From the NCBI RefSeq assembly GCF_024519315.1, contig NZ_JANIIC010000008.1, positions 124,001 to 188,000 on the forward strand: a stretch of DNA of 64,000 nt, written 5' to 3'. The DNA is from Streptomyces malaysiensis subsp. samsunensis (GTDB lineage: Bacteria > Actinomycetota > Actinomycetes > Streptomycetales > Streptomycetaceae). Positions 26,618 through 34,861 of this stretch are shown one piece after another. The notes below the pieces were generated by a model. It did no database searches. It was not told the origin of the DNA and saw only the letters and a program-made list of their open reading frames with translations. Every line of letters starts with the position of its first letter. The first letter of the stretch is position 1. The position numbers and the translations under genes were made by a program.

Positions 26618-27427
26618 GTGCCTCAGGAGCAATCAGCGGCCACCACGCGGCCGTCCAGGGCCGCCGCCGTGCGGGTGAGCGGCCTGTGGAAGCGTTACGG
26701 AGAGCAGATCGCCGTCGCGGGGATCGACCTGGAGCTGCCCGCCGGGCAGTTCATCGGGCTCGTCGGGCCCAACGGCGCCGGTAAGACCACCACGCTGTCG
26801 ATGATCACCGGCCTGCTGCGCCCCGACTCGGGAACCGTGGAGATCGGCGGCCATGACGTCTGGCGGGACCCGGTCGGGGTCAAGGCGCGGATCGGGGTGC
26901 TGCCGGAGGGGCTGCGGATGTTCGAGCGGCTCTCCGGCCGGGAGCTGCTCACCTACATCGGACGGCTGCGCGGGCTGCCCGGCGAGGAGATCGACCGGCG
27001 CGCCACCCAGCTGCTGGACGTCCTCGATCTCGCGGGCTCCCAGAGCAAGCTGGTGATCGACTACTCCACCGGTATGCGGAAGAAGATCGGACTGGCCGCC
27101 GCGCTGCTCCACAACCCCGAAGTCCTCTTCCTCGACGAGCCCTTCGAGGGTGTCGACCCGGTCTCCGCCCAGACCATCCGCGGCGTCCTGGAGCGCTACA
27201 CCCGCTCCGGCGCGACCGTCGTCTTCTCCAGCCATGTCATGGAGCTGGTGGAGTCGCTGTGCGACTGGGTGGCCGTGATCGCCGCCGGGCGGATCCGGGC
27301 CCATGGCCCGCTGGCCGAGGTGCGGGGCGACGCGCCGTCCCTCCAGAACGCCTTCCTGGAGCTCGTCGGCGCCAACCGGCGCGAGGCGGGCCAGAGCCTC
27401 GACTGGCTGGGCGGCGGCGCCCGATGA
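26618..27427 (+). CDS. ABC transporter ATP-binding protein
   Basis: The GTG at 26618 gives 269 residues (an ATG at 26588 is possible). All nucleotide-binding motifs are present: Walker A GPNGAGKTT (50-58), signature YSTGMRKKIGLA (about 146-157), Walker B VLFLDEP with catalytic Glu, and the switch His in SSHVMEL. It belongs to the single-ATPase class used by ABC-2 exporters. The permease gene overlaps its stop by 4 bp, so the two are made together and should form one exporter. The substrate is not evident. Confidence 0.93.
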   Translation: MPQEQSAATTRPSRAAAVRVSGLWKRYGEQIAVAGIDLELPAGQFIGLVGPNGAGKTTTLSMITGLLRPDSGTVEIGGHDVWRDPVGVKARIGVLPEGLRMFERLSGRELLTYIGRLRGLPGEEIDRRATQLLDVLDLAGSQSKLVIDYSTGMRKKIGLAAALLHNPEVLFLDEPFEGVDPVSAQTIRGVLERYTRSGATVVFSSHVMELVESLCDWVAVIAAGRIRAHGPLAEVRGDAPSLQNAFLELVGANRREAGQSLDWLGGGAR

Positions 27428-29109
27428 CGCTCACCGACCCGCTCGGCGCCAAGGACCCGCTCGGCGCCACGGTGCCCGAGCCGCCCGCCGCCCCCACCGC
27501 GTCCCCCACCCCCGTCTTCGTCTCCCTGAAGCTGGCGCTGCTGCGCAACGGGCTGCGCCAGTCCAGCGGCCGGCGGGCCGCGTACATCACCTCGCTGGTG
27601 CTGGCGCTGCTGGTCGCCGTGTTGCAGCTGCTCGGCCTGGTGCTGCTGCGCGGCACCGACCACGCCGACGCGCTGGTCACGCTGTTGACGGCGGTGCTCA
27701 CCCTCGGCTGGGCGGTGATGCCGCTGTTCTTCCCCGGCGGCGATGAAACCCTCGACCCGACCCGGCTGGTGATGCTGCCGCTGCGGCCGCGCTCGCTGAT
27801 CACCGCGCTGCTGGTGTCCTCGCTGATCGGCATCGGCCCGCTGTTCACCCTGACCCTGGTGGCCGGTTCGGCCATCGCCGTCGCGCACGGGGCGGCGGCC
27901 GCGGTGGCGGGGGTCGTGGCCGTGGTGCTGACGGTGCTGGTGTGCGTGGCGCTGGCACGCGCCGTCGCGACGGCCAACACCCGCCTCCTCACCAGCCGTA
28001 AGGGCCGTGATCTGGCGGTGCTCAGCGGTCTGTTCGTGGCCGTCGGCGCGCAGTTCGTGAACCTCGGCGCCCAGCAGCTCGGCGGCGAGAACGGCCTGGC
28101 CGTGCTGGAGCCGGCCGCGGCGGTGCTGCGCTGGGTGCCGCCCGCGGCGGCCGTGGACGCCGTCCAGGGCGTCAGCGACGGTGCGTATGGGGTCGCTGCG
28201 GCCCAGTTCGCGCTGACCGTGGGCGCGTTGGGGCTGCTGATGTGGTGGTGGAAAGGCACCCTCACCCATCTGATGACCACCCCGGACGCCTCCACTCTCC
28301 AGGCGGCGGCCCCGCGCGAGCGGCGGCGCTCCGGCGCGGCCGGCACCCCGGACGCCTCGGGCCCATTCGCCCGGCTGCTGCCCGCCGGCCGCGCCGGCAC
28401 GGTGCTGCTGCGGACGCTGCGCTACGCCGTGCGGGACCCGAAGACCAAGTCGGCATGGGTCACCTCGCTGGCCGTCGGACTGCTGCTGCCCGTGATCACG
28501 GCCGTCCAGGGCAATGGCTCGATCTACACGGCCTGCTGGGCATCGGGGCTGCTCGGCATGTTGATGTACAACCAGTTCGGCCAGGACAGCTCCGCTTTCT
28601 GGATGGTCGCGCAGACGATCTCCTCTCGCCGTGACGCCTATCTGGAGCTGCGGGGCCGTGCGCTGGCGCTCCTGCTGGTCGCGGTGGTGTACGTGGTGGT
28701 GGCGGTGTTCGCCTCCGCCGCCTTCCTGAAGAACTGGTCGGCCGCCCCCGAGGCGCTCGGGCTCGCCCTTGCGCTGCTCGGCTCGATGGTGGCGACCGGC
28801 GCCATGACCTCGGCGCTGGCCCCGTACTCCATTCCGCAGGACAGCGGCTACAAGAACGTCGTCCCGGCGCAGGCGGGGATCGCCTGGCTCAGCATCCTCG
28901 GCGGCTTGATCGCGGGCGCCGTGCTGTGCGCGCCGGTGCTGGGCCTGACGTTCTGGCTGCATCTCTCCGGGCAGCACGGTCTGTTGTGGGTGCTGCTTCC
29001 GGTGGGCACGGTGTACGGCGCGGCCCTCGCGGAGATCGGCCTGCGGGTGGCGGCGCCGCGGGTGGCGGCGCGGCTGCCGGAGATCCTGGCGGCGGTCAGC
29101 AAGGGGTGA
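27424..29109 (+). CDS. ABC transporter permease (ABC-2-like exporter)
   Basis: The ATG overlaps the ATPase stop (ATGA). The 561-residue protein starts with a Pro-rich cytoplasmic segment and has about 11-12 hydrophobic segments, beginning near residue 55 (YITSLVLALLVAVLQLLGLV). It is larger than a six-segment ABC-2 subunit and probably holds both transmembrane halves in one chain. Together with the upstream ATPase it should form a complete exporter of unknown substrate, possibly a lipid, peptide or drug. Confidence 0.9.
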   Translation: MTLTDPLGAKDPLGATVPEPPAAPTASPTPVFVSLKLALLRNGLRQSSGRRAAYITSLVLALLVAVLQLLGLVLLRGTDHADALVTLLTAVLTLGWAVMPLFFPGGDETLDPTRLVMLPLRPRSLITALLVSSLIGIGPLFTLTLVAGSAIAVAHGAAAAVAGVVAVVLTVLVCVALARAVATANTRLLTSRKGRDLAVLSGLFVAVGAQFVNLGAQQLGGENGLAVLEPAAAVLRWVPPAAAVDAVQGVSDGAYGVAAAQFALTVGALGLLMWWWKGTLTHLMTTPDASTLQAAAPRERRRSGAAGTPDASGPFARLLPAGRAGTVLLRTLRYAVRDPKTKSAWVTSLAVGLLLPVITAVQGNGSIYTACWASGLLGMLMYNQFGQDSSAFWMVAQTISSRRDAYLELRGRALALLLVAVVYVVVAVFASAAFLKNWSAAPEALGLALALLGSMVATGAMTSALAPYSIPQDSGYKNVVPAQAGIAWLSILGGLIAGAVLCAPVLGLTFWLHLSGQHGLLWVLLPVGTVYGAALAEIGLRVAAPRVAARLPEILAAVSKG

Positions 29110-29238
29110 GCCCCGGGCGCGGGCGGCGGGGCCGGGGGCTCACCCCGGGGCCGCCGCTTGGCCCGGCCCCGCCGCTTGGCCCCGCCGCTTGGCGTCGCAC
29201 GGACCATCCGCGGCGCCCGGACTATCCGCGTCGCCGGG

Positions 29239-29292
29239 ACCGTTCACGTCGCACGGACCGTTCACGTCACACGCACCGTTCACGTCGCACGG
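29239..29292. repeat. 18-bp tandem repeat, three copies
   Basis: ACCGTTCACGTCGCACGG is repeated at 29239, 29257 (two differences) and 29275, between the ABC permease and the convergent SH3-protein gene. GC-rich CCGCTTGGC(C) copies precede it at about 29150-29190. Confidence 0.9.
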
Positions 29293-29327
29293 AGGACGGC
29301 CCTCGCCCAACTGCCGTAACGTTCCGG

Positions 29328-29672
29328 CTAGTCGAGGTACTTGCTGTAGACCCAGCCCCTGGTCCCGGGCCGAATTCCGGTGGTGGTCCGTTTGAGGATC
29401 TTTCCGTAGGACCAGCTCTTCTCGAATCCCCGGGTGCGACAGAAGTACCGGAAGGAATCTCCCCGGTAAAGCGTTCCTATGGCGCGGTAGCGCTTTCCCG
29501 GTCCGGTACGGAATCTCGCTCCACTCGTCGAGACCTTGAAATTGACATCCGGGGAATTGAACTGACACGCCGATGCCCCCACCGCCGACGCCGTTGGCGC
29601 CAGGGCCACGGAACCGCCCAGCATCAGTGCCGCCGAGAGCACGACCATCGAGGCTTTACGCTTGATCTTCAC
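29328..29672 (-). CDS. Small secreted SH3-like protein
   Basis: The GTG start at 29672 follows GGGGGGTGG. The 114-residue product has a clear signal peptide (basic MKIKRK, hydrophobic 9-24, cleavage near ASA-VGA, about residue 31). The mature part reads as a bacterial SH3 domain: GARFRTGPGKRYRAIGTLYRGDSF, ending GWVYSKYLD. Two cysteines (about 37 and 78) could form a disulfide outside the cell. Such proteins bind cell-wall material or peptides. Codon usage is less GC-biased than its neighbours, so recent acquisition is possible. It appears monocistronic. Confidence 0.88.
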   Translation of the reverse strand: MKIKRKASMVVLSAALMLGGSVALAPTASAVGASACQFNSPDVNFKVSTSGARFRTGPGKRYRAIGTLYRGDSFRYFCRTRGFEKSWSYGKILKRTTTGIRPGTRGWVYSKYLD

Positions 29673-29782
29673 GCAACCACCCCCCGTGATCGGTTAATTC
29701 ACTGCATGATCGATTAATTCATCGCGCGCCGAAGAGCGTAGCACCCGTCAATCCGGAAGCTCAGGACGCGGTAAAACCCCGA

Positions 29783-29811
29783 CGGCCCATCGGCGAGTCG
29801 CCGATGGGCCG
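29783..29811. terminator. Near-perfect 14-bp palindromic terminator
   Basis: CGGCCCATCGGCGA (29783-29796) and its complement (29798-29811) are separated by one base. On the minus strand the hairpin is followed by TCGGGGTTTTA, so it should terminate the lactate monooxygenase transcript before the SH3 gene region. Confidence 0.8.
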
Positions 29812-29846
29812 GTGTGGCTGACACGTTGAAAGCCGAAGGGAATTTG

Positions 29847-31034
29847 TCAGCCGAGCGCCTCCGGGGTGAGCCCCGCGGCATCGGTATGGCCCGAGAGCGC
29901 CAGGGTCAGCTCGAACTCGGCCAGCAGGGCACGGATCACATGCTCCACCCCCGGCTGCCCGTCCAGCCCCAGCCCATAGGCGTACGGCCGCCCCAGCAGC
30001 ACCGCACGCGCGCCGAGGGCGAGCGCCTTGAACACATCGTCTCCGGTGCGCACCCCGCTGTCGAAGAGCACCGCAAGCCGGTCGCCGACCGCCTCCACCA
30101 CCCCCGGCAGCGCGTCGGCCGCCCCGATCGAACCGCCCACCTGGCGGCCGCCGTGGTTGGACACGACCACGCCGTCCATCCCCGCCTGTTCCGCGCGCCG
30201 GGCGTCATCGGGGTGCAGCACGCCCTTCAGCACGATCGGGCCGTCCCAGTGCTCCCGCAGGAACGCCAGGTCCTCCCAAGTCTTCCCGGGGTCGCCGAAC
30301 ATCTGCACGAAGTGCAGCACCGCGGCGTCCAGGTCCTCGTGGACCGGCTTGGCGAGCCCGGCCTGGAACGCCGGATCGGTGAAGTAGTTGGCGGTTCCCA
30401 CTCCGCGCAGGAACGGCAGATACGCCTGGTCGAGATCGCGCGGCCGCCAGGCAAGCAGCGGAGTGTCGAGGGTCACCACCAGGGCCGTGAAGCCACAGGT
30501 CTTCGCCCGGCCCAGAAAGCTCCTGGTGACTTCGCGCTCCTTGCCCCAGTAGAGCTGGAACCACCGCTCACCGTCCCCCATCGCCTCCGCCACCCGCTCC
30601 ATCGGCGTACTGGACGCGGAGGACAGGATGAACGGCACGCCCTGCGCCGCGGCGGCCCGCGCCGCCGCGCACTCGGCGTCCGGGTGCATGATCGACAGCA
30701 CGCCGATCGGGGCGAGCGCGAGCGGTGCGGGCAGCCTGGTGCCGAACAGCTCGACCGACAGATTCCGCCGCCGTACGTCACGGAGCATCCGCGGCACGAT
30801 CCGATGCCGGTCCAGCGCGGCCCGGTTGGCCCGCTCGGTACTGCCGTTGCCCGCGCTGCCCGCGACATAGCCCACCGGGCCGGGCCCCAGCCGGGCCTCG
30901 GCCACCTCCTCGAGCCGGGTCAGATCGGCGGGCAGCCGGGGAACGGCTCCGGTCATCCCGTTCAGATAGATCTCGTACTGAAATGCCGCCCAGTCCCTGC
31001 CGGGTTCCGGATCCGTGATGTCGCCACCGATCAT
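29847..31034 (-). CDS. FMN-dependent alpha-hydroxy-acid oxidase (lactate 2-monooxygenase-like)
   Basis: The 395-residue protein has the FMN-oxidase beta-barrel motifs: PIGVLSIMHPD (about 119-129), ILSSASSTPMERV, FQLYWGKER, LVVTLDTP, IVLKGVLHPDDA with the active-site Lys, and the catalytic-base segment VSNHGGRQ (His near residue 290) followed by LFDSGVRTGDD. Gene content and length suit lactate 2-monooxygenase or a related glycolate/mandelate oxidase, which oxidises an alpha-hydroxy acid using FMN and O2. It is monocistronic with a strong terminator. The substrate is inferred only to class level. Confidence 0.9.
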   Translation of the reverse strand: MIGGDITDPEPGRDWAAFQYEIYLNGMTGAVPRLPADLTRLEEVAEARLGPGPVGYVAGSAGNGSTERANRAALDRHRIVPRMLRDVRRRNLSVELFGTRLPAPLALAPIGVLSIMHPDAECAAARAAAAQGVPFILSSASSTPMERVAEAMGDGERWFQLYWGKEREVTRSFLGRAKTCGFTALVVTLDTPLLAWRPRDLDQAYLPFLRGVGTANYFTDPAFQAGLAKPVHEDLDAAVLHFVQMFGDPGKTWEDLAFLREHWDGPIVLKGVLHPDDARRAEQAGMDGVVVSNHGGRQVGGSIGAADALPGVVEAVGDRLAVLFDSGVRTGDDVFKALALGARAVLLGRPYAYGLGLDGQPGVEHVIRALLAEFELTLALSGHTDAAGLTPEALG

Positions 31035-31358
31035 GTGCGCCCCTTCACCTGTTCACTGCTGGTCAATTCCCATTGCTGGAAGGGAGTAGAGGACTCGTAG
31101 GATCGACCACCCGTCGATCGCGTTCAAGGGAGCGAACCGGAACGCGATGGAGACAGTGAGCCAGTTCCCGCATCGTGGCGCGGAAGGTCGACATCGGTAC
31201 GGCGGCGGAGGCCGAGGCGCTGGTGTCGGATCCGGCGGACGCCGAGGGCAAGGTGCCGGCGGTGGCCCATGTGTTGAACCCGTCCGGACGTTCTGAACCG
31301 GACGCCGGACTGACCCGGGTACCGGACCATCAGCCCGTCAGCCGCCATCCGCCATCCG
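31035..31358. other. 324-bp gene-free region
   Basis: It lies between the lactate monooxygenase start and the 3' end of the alpha/beta hydrolase gene. A GTG-started frame on the plus strand from 31175 encodes an Ala/Glu-rich opening but runs into the hydrolase gene antisense and matches nothing I recognise. The promoter of the lactate monooxygenase gene should be at the left end. Confidence 0.5.
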
Positions 31359-32240
31359 CTAGACGGGCAGCACGGAGGCCAGGAAGGGCTCCACGGCGCG
31401 GCGCCAGCCGTCGGGCTGGTCGTAGTGGACGAGATGGCCCGCGTCCACCACCTCCGCATACTGGCCGCGGGGCAGGACGCGGACCATCTCCTGCGCCTCC
31501 GCGCGGCCCAGCTCACCGTCCAGCCCGCGCACGACCAGGGTGGGGCACTCGACCAGCGCGAGCTCCTCCCAATGGGCGTCATGGACCCAGGTCTCACGGA
31601 CCTTCAGCATCTGACGGCAGGAGAAGGCCGGACGCCAGCCGTCCGAACGCTCGGCCATGACCTCGGCGAAGAAGTCGCCCCGGGGCGGATTCGGCCGCTC
31701 CAGCGTCGGATCGTCCTCACCGAACCACTTGCGCACATCGGCGAGGGTCGCGAACGGCACCGGCCAGGAGCGGAACCATGCGGCCCATTCGCGCTGTGAG
31801 GCGGCGCCGAGGGCCGAGGCCCGCATATCGCAGATGACCAGCGCCCGGACCAGATCGGGGCGGCGGGCGGCGAGCTGCCAGGCGGTGAGGGCGCCCATGG
31901 CATGGCCGATCAGCGTCACGGGGGCGAGGCCGAGCTGCTCCACGGCCGCCTCGGCGTCGTCCACATAGGTGGAGCGGTCGAACGGCCCCTCGGCCGGCTT
32001 CTCGCTACGGCCATGGCCGCGCTGATCGAGGGCGACCGCCCGATGGCGGGTGGAGAGCCAGCGGGCCGTCTCCGCCCATTGGGCGGCGCGGCCCAGCAGC
32101 CCATGGAGCAACAGCACTCCGGGCCCCCGCGCTGCCTCGCGGCCGGCGCCTGCCTTGGGCGGATCGGTGAACTCCCAGGCGGCGAGCCGCACGCCGCCGG
32201 CCCCACTCACTTCGATGCGTCGCACCATGTGGTCTGGCAC
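31359..32240 (-). CDS. Alpha/beta-fold hydrolase
   Basis: The GTG at 32240 is preferred (AGAGGG a few bases upstream); in-frame starts at 32291 and an ATG five codons downstream are alternatives. The 293-residue product has the HGLLG oxyanion motif, the DQRGHGRS strand, the nucleophile elbow IGHAMGA (Ser replaced by Ala-Met context around GHAMG, so the nucleophile may be atypical) and a C-terminal acid/His region (EVVDAGHLVHYDQP). The usual G-x-S-x-G reads G-H-A-M-G, which lacks the expected serine. The product may be a C-C hydrolase-like or degenerate enzyme. It is monocistronic. Confidence 0.82.
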   Translation of the reverse strand: MPDHMVRRIEVSGAGGVRLAAWEFTDPPKAGAGREAARGPGVLLLHGLLGRAAQWAETARWLSTRHRAVALDQRGHGRSEKPAEGPFDRSTYVDDAEAAVEQLGLAPVTLIGHAMGALTAWQLAARRPDLVRALVICDMRASALGAASQREWAAWFRSWPVPFATLADVRKWFGEDDPTLERPNPPRGDFFAEVMAERSDGWRPAFSCRQMLKVRETWVHDAHWEELALVECPTLVVRGLDGELGRAEAQEMVRVLPRGQYAEVVDAGHLVHYDQPDGWRRAVEPFLASVLPV

Positions 32241-33023
32241 CTCCAGCCCTCTCCCGAACACCCTCACAGTATCGAACTCATATTCGAACACGCGCTATTG
32301 GCGTCCAACACCCCTCGTTCGAGTGACCGTGCGCAGGGATTGATCGTCTGTGCCCTGGGGAGACAGCTAGCGGGAGGCGGACTGCTTGGGGAAGGGAGTC
32401 CGCGGGGGACGACCCTGAGAGCTCGGGGCTCCGGGTCACCTGGGGCCCGGGTCGCACCGGCCGCGTTCGCGCGGTCCGTGCGAACCGGGGCCCAGCGGGG
32501 GGACATGGGGAAGCGGGGCCCCGGCACCTGACGGCACCGGGGCCCCCGCTGAAGAACACCCCCTGGGCAGCACAGCCCCTCGGGCCCACCTGAGCCCCCT
32601 CCCCTGACGGCCTGAGCGTCAGCGACAGCGTCGCACGCGGCGGCTCCGCCCGCTCGGTTTCTCCCGACTCCGGTTTCGGGAAAATCCGTCCTCGCAGGTC
32701 GTGACGGCCGAATCGTCTGAACCGGGTGTATAGGTCAGCGTGTCGGAGCGCGCGAGGTTGTGCGGTAGCGCGTTCGCGAGGCGTTGGGAAGCCGGGTCGG
32801 CGGCGGACGGATTCGAGGCGTCCGCGCGCCGGGGAGGCGACGCAGGGGGAGCGGGGTCAGGGGGTCGGGAATCGGGGCGAGGTCGGGAATCGGAGGATGA
32901 TGATCAGGGCTCGGAGAACAGGAGCGCGGGGATCAAGGCTTGGAGATCACGGGTCGGGATCAGGCGGGGTCAGGTGAGATCAGGCGGGGGATCCGGAAGA
33001 GAGACGCCCACGCCGGGACCGCG
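32241..33023. other. 783-bp gene-free region with strong hairpins and direct repeats
   Basis: No ordinary gene is visible. Three stems occur in order: GCGGACT/AGTCCGC (32377-32403); a 56-nt hairpin at 32440-32495 with 23 of 26 positions paired around a TTCG tetraloop; and AGCGGGGCCCCGG with its complement (32512-32550, one bulge). Further right are direct repeats GGTCGGGAATCGG (two copies near 32855-32895) and GATCAGGCGGGG (two copies near 32955-32990). TGTATAGGT near 32730 resembles a -10 element. The left end, with TTCGAAC repeats, should hold the hydrolase promoter. Confidence 0.6.
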
Positions 33024-33716
33024 TCAGCGCTTGGCCACGAAGACATGCGAGGCGATCTCCGCCTCCAGCTCCGCCGCCTCACCGCTGCTGCCGACCAGCA
33101 CCCCGCCCGCCGACTCCGTGACGCTCACCACGGAGCCGGGCTGCACCCCGGCCCGCCGCAATGTGTACATCACCTGGGCGTCGGCCTGGATGGGCTCGCC
33201 GATGCGGCGCACCACCACCGTCTTGCCCTCCGAACCGGGCTCCAGCTCACGCAGGCTCACCATGGACTCGTCCAGGAACGGATCGGCCTCGGCCTTCTCG
33301 CCCAGCTCCTCCAGGCCCGGGATCGGGTTTCCGTACGGCGACTCGGTCGGATGGCGCAGCAGCTCCAGGACGCGCCGCTCCACCGCCTCGCTCATCACAT
33401 GCTCCCAGCGGCACGCCTCGGCGTGGACCTGCTCCCACTCCAGCCCGATCACGTCCACGAGCAGGCACTCCGCGAGCCGGTGCTTGCGCATCACGCGCGT
33501 GGCCAGCCGGCGGCCCTCCTCGGTCAGCTCCAGATGGCGGTCGCCCGCGACCGTGACCAGACCATCGCGCTCCATCCGCGCCACCGTCTGGCTGACCGTC
33601 GGACCGCTCTGCTCGAGCCGCTCCGCGATACGGGCGCGCATGGGGACCACGCCCTCCTCCTCGAGCTCGAGGATGGTGCGGAGATACATCTCCGTGGTGT
33701 CGATCAGTCCGGACAT
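33024..33716 (-). CDS. dmdR1: DtxR/IdeR-family iron-dependent repressor (DmdR1-like)
   Basis: The 230-residue protein starts at the ATG at 33716. It has the DtxR winged helix (SGPTVSQTVARMERDGLV, 37-54), then the dimer/metal domain. All metal ligands known from DtxR are at the same positions: Met10, His79, Glu83, His98, Cys102, Glu105 and His106. A C-terminal SH3-like domain follows (about 150-230). It should bind Fe(II) and repress siderophore and iron-uptake genes at iron boxes. In S. coelicolor dmdR1 overlaps an antiparallel gene, adm; an open frame also spans this gene on the opposite strand here. It is divergent from a SIS-domain gene across about 150 bp. Confidence 0.93.
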   Translation of the reverse strand: MSGLIDTTEMYLRTILELEEEGVVPMRARIAERLEQSGPTVSQTVARMERDGLVTVAGDRHLELTEEGRRLATRVMRKHRLAECLLVDVIGLEWEQVHAEACRWEHVMSEAVERRVLELLRHPTESPYGNPIPGLEELGEKAEADPFLDESMVSLRELEPGSEGKTVVVRRIGEPIQADAQVMYTLRRAGVQPGSVVSVTESAGGVLVGSSGEAAELEAEIASHVFVAKR

Positions 33717-33869
33717 GCGTGCCCCTCGAAGTGTCGTGCGGTGGCCCTGAAAGCAATTCTGACGCATCCCACCGACAACGGGGCCGAGTCGGCCCCTTCC
33801 GCCGCAAGGGATCGGGCTGCTATTGACAGCGTCATGATCGAAACCCCCCATAGGGAAGGCGACGCCTTG

Positions 33870-34625
33870 ATGAGCGAGTCCAAGCCGGCCGGGCAATTCT
33901 TCGACGCGGCCATCGGCCTGCTGCGGCAGGTGCGGGACGAGGAGGCCGAGCATATCGCCGCGGCGGGCACCCTTATCGCCGATACGGTCGCCGCGGGCGG
34001 CCGCCTCTTCACCTTCGGCGCCGGGCACTCCTCCCTGCCCGCCCAGGACGTGGTCTACCGCGCGGGCGGACTCGCGCTGATGAATCTGCTGCCGGTGCCG
34101 GGGGTGGTGGGCGTGGACATCGTCCCCGCCACCCTCGGCAGCGCGCTCGAACGCGTCGACGGGCTCGCCACGACCGTCCTCGACAGCAGCCCGCTGCGGT
34201 CCGGGGACCTGCTGATCGTGATCTCGCTGTCCGGGCGCAACGCCCTGCCCGTGGAGATGGCGATGAGCGCCCGGGAGCGCGGCATCACGGTGATCGCGGT
34301 GACCTCGGTGGGCTACGCGACCGGCACCACCTCGCGCAACTCCTCCGGTGGCTTCCTCAAGGACCACTGCGATCTGGTCGTCGACAACAAGATCCCGATC
34401 GGCGACGCGGAGCTCACGGCGGACGGCATCGGCGCGCCCTTCGCGCCCGCCTCCACCGTCGTGACGAGCGCGATCATGCAGTCCATGGTGGCCGCCGGGG
34501 TCACGGAGCTCGCCGAACGCGGAATCGAGCCACCCATGCTGAGGTCGGGGAACGTGGACGGCGGGCACGAGTGGAACCGCAAGGTGATGACCGAGTACGG
34601 GGACCGGATCTTCTACCGCAGGTGA
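33870..34625 (+). CDS. SIS-domain sugar-phosphate-binding protein
   Basis: The ATG at 33870 follows GGGAAGG; an ATG at 33834 would add 12 residues. The 251-residue protein is a single SIS domain (GGRLFTFGAGHSSLPAQDVVYR, about 44-65; LIVISLSGRNALPVEMAMSARERG, about 111-134), the fold of sugar isomerases and phosphosugar-binding regulators. It lacks a helix-turn-helix, so it is an enzyme or binding protein rather than a repressor. The family is conserved in Streptomyces. It is divergent from the DmdR1-like gene and may share its promoter region. Confidence 0.9.
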   Translation: MSESKPAGQFFDAAIGLLRQVRDEEAEHIAAAGTLIADTVAAGGRLFTFGAGHSSLPAQDVVYRAGGLALMNLLPVPGVVGVDIVPATLGSALERVDGLATTVLDSSPLRSGDLLIVISLSGRNALPVEMAMSARERGITVIAVTSVGYATGTTSRNSSGGFLKDHCDLVVDNKIPIGDAELTADGIGAPFAPASTVVTSAIMQSMVAAGVTELAERGIEPPMLRSGNVDGGHEWNRKVMTEYGDRIFYRR

Positions 34626-34643
34626 CGGGCGGCTTCCGGTGAG

Positions 34644-34679
34644 GGGCCGCCGCCCGTGATCCGCACCGGGCGGCGGCCC
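34644..34679. terminator. Bidirectional hairpin between convergent genes
   Basis: A perfect 13-bp stem GGGCCGCCGCCCG (34644-34656) with complement at 34667-34679 lies 18 bp after the SIS gene stop, before the convergent PAS-protein gene. Confidence 0.75.
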
Positions 34680-34732
34680 TGTCGCGGACGCCGCGAGCGC
34701 GCGGCCGCCCCCGGTGTGGCCGTCCCCGGCAT

Positions 34733-34850
34733 GACCAGTCCCGGGGCCCTTCCCGGTACGGCCGTTCCCGGTACGGCCAGTCCCGGTACGGCCAGTCCCC
34801 GGACCCTTCCCGGTGCGGTCCTTCCCGGTCCGGCCGTTCCCCGCCGCGGT
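34733..34850. repeat. 15-bp tandem repeat in an intergenic region
   Basis: Units of the form (T/G)TCCCGGTACGGCC(A/G) follow one another from about 34749, decaying into CCCGGTCCGGCC-type units to the right. They end just before the stop of the PAS-protein gene at 34862. Confidence 0.85.
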
Positions 34851-34861
34851 TCCGTGCCGCC

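Noticed and set aside
29847..31034. Reading the lactate monooxygenase as an IMP dehydrogenase or nitronate monooxygenase
   Set aside because: The order of FMN-oxidase motifs, including SNHGGRQ and the LTLD region, fits alpha-hydroxy-acid oxidases.
31175..31660. GTG-started frame after the lactate monooxygenase gene
   Set aside because: It has no recognised family and runs deep into the alpha/beta hydrolase gene on the opposite strand.
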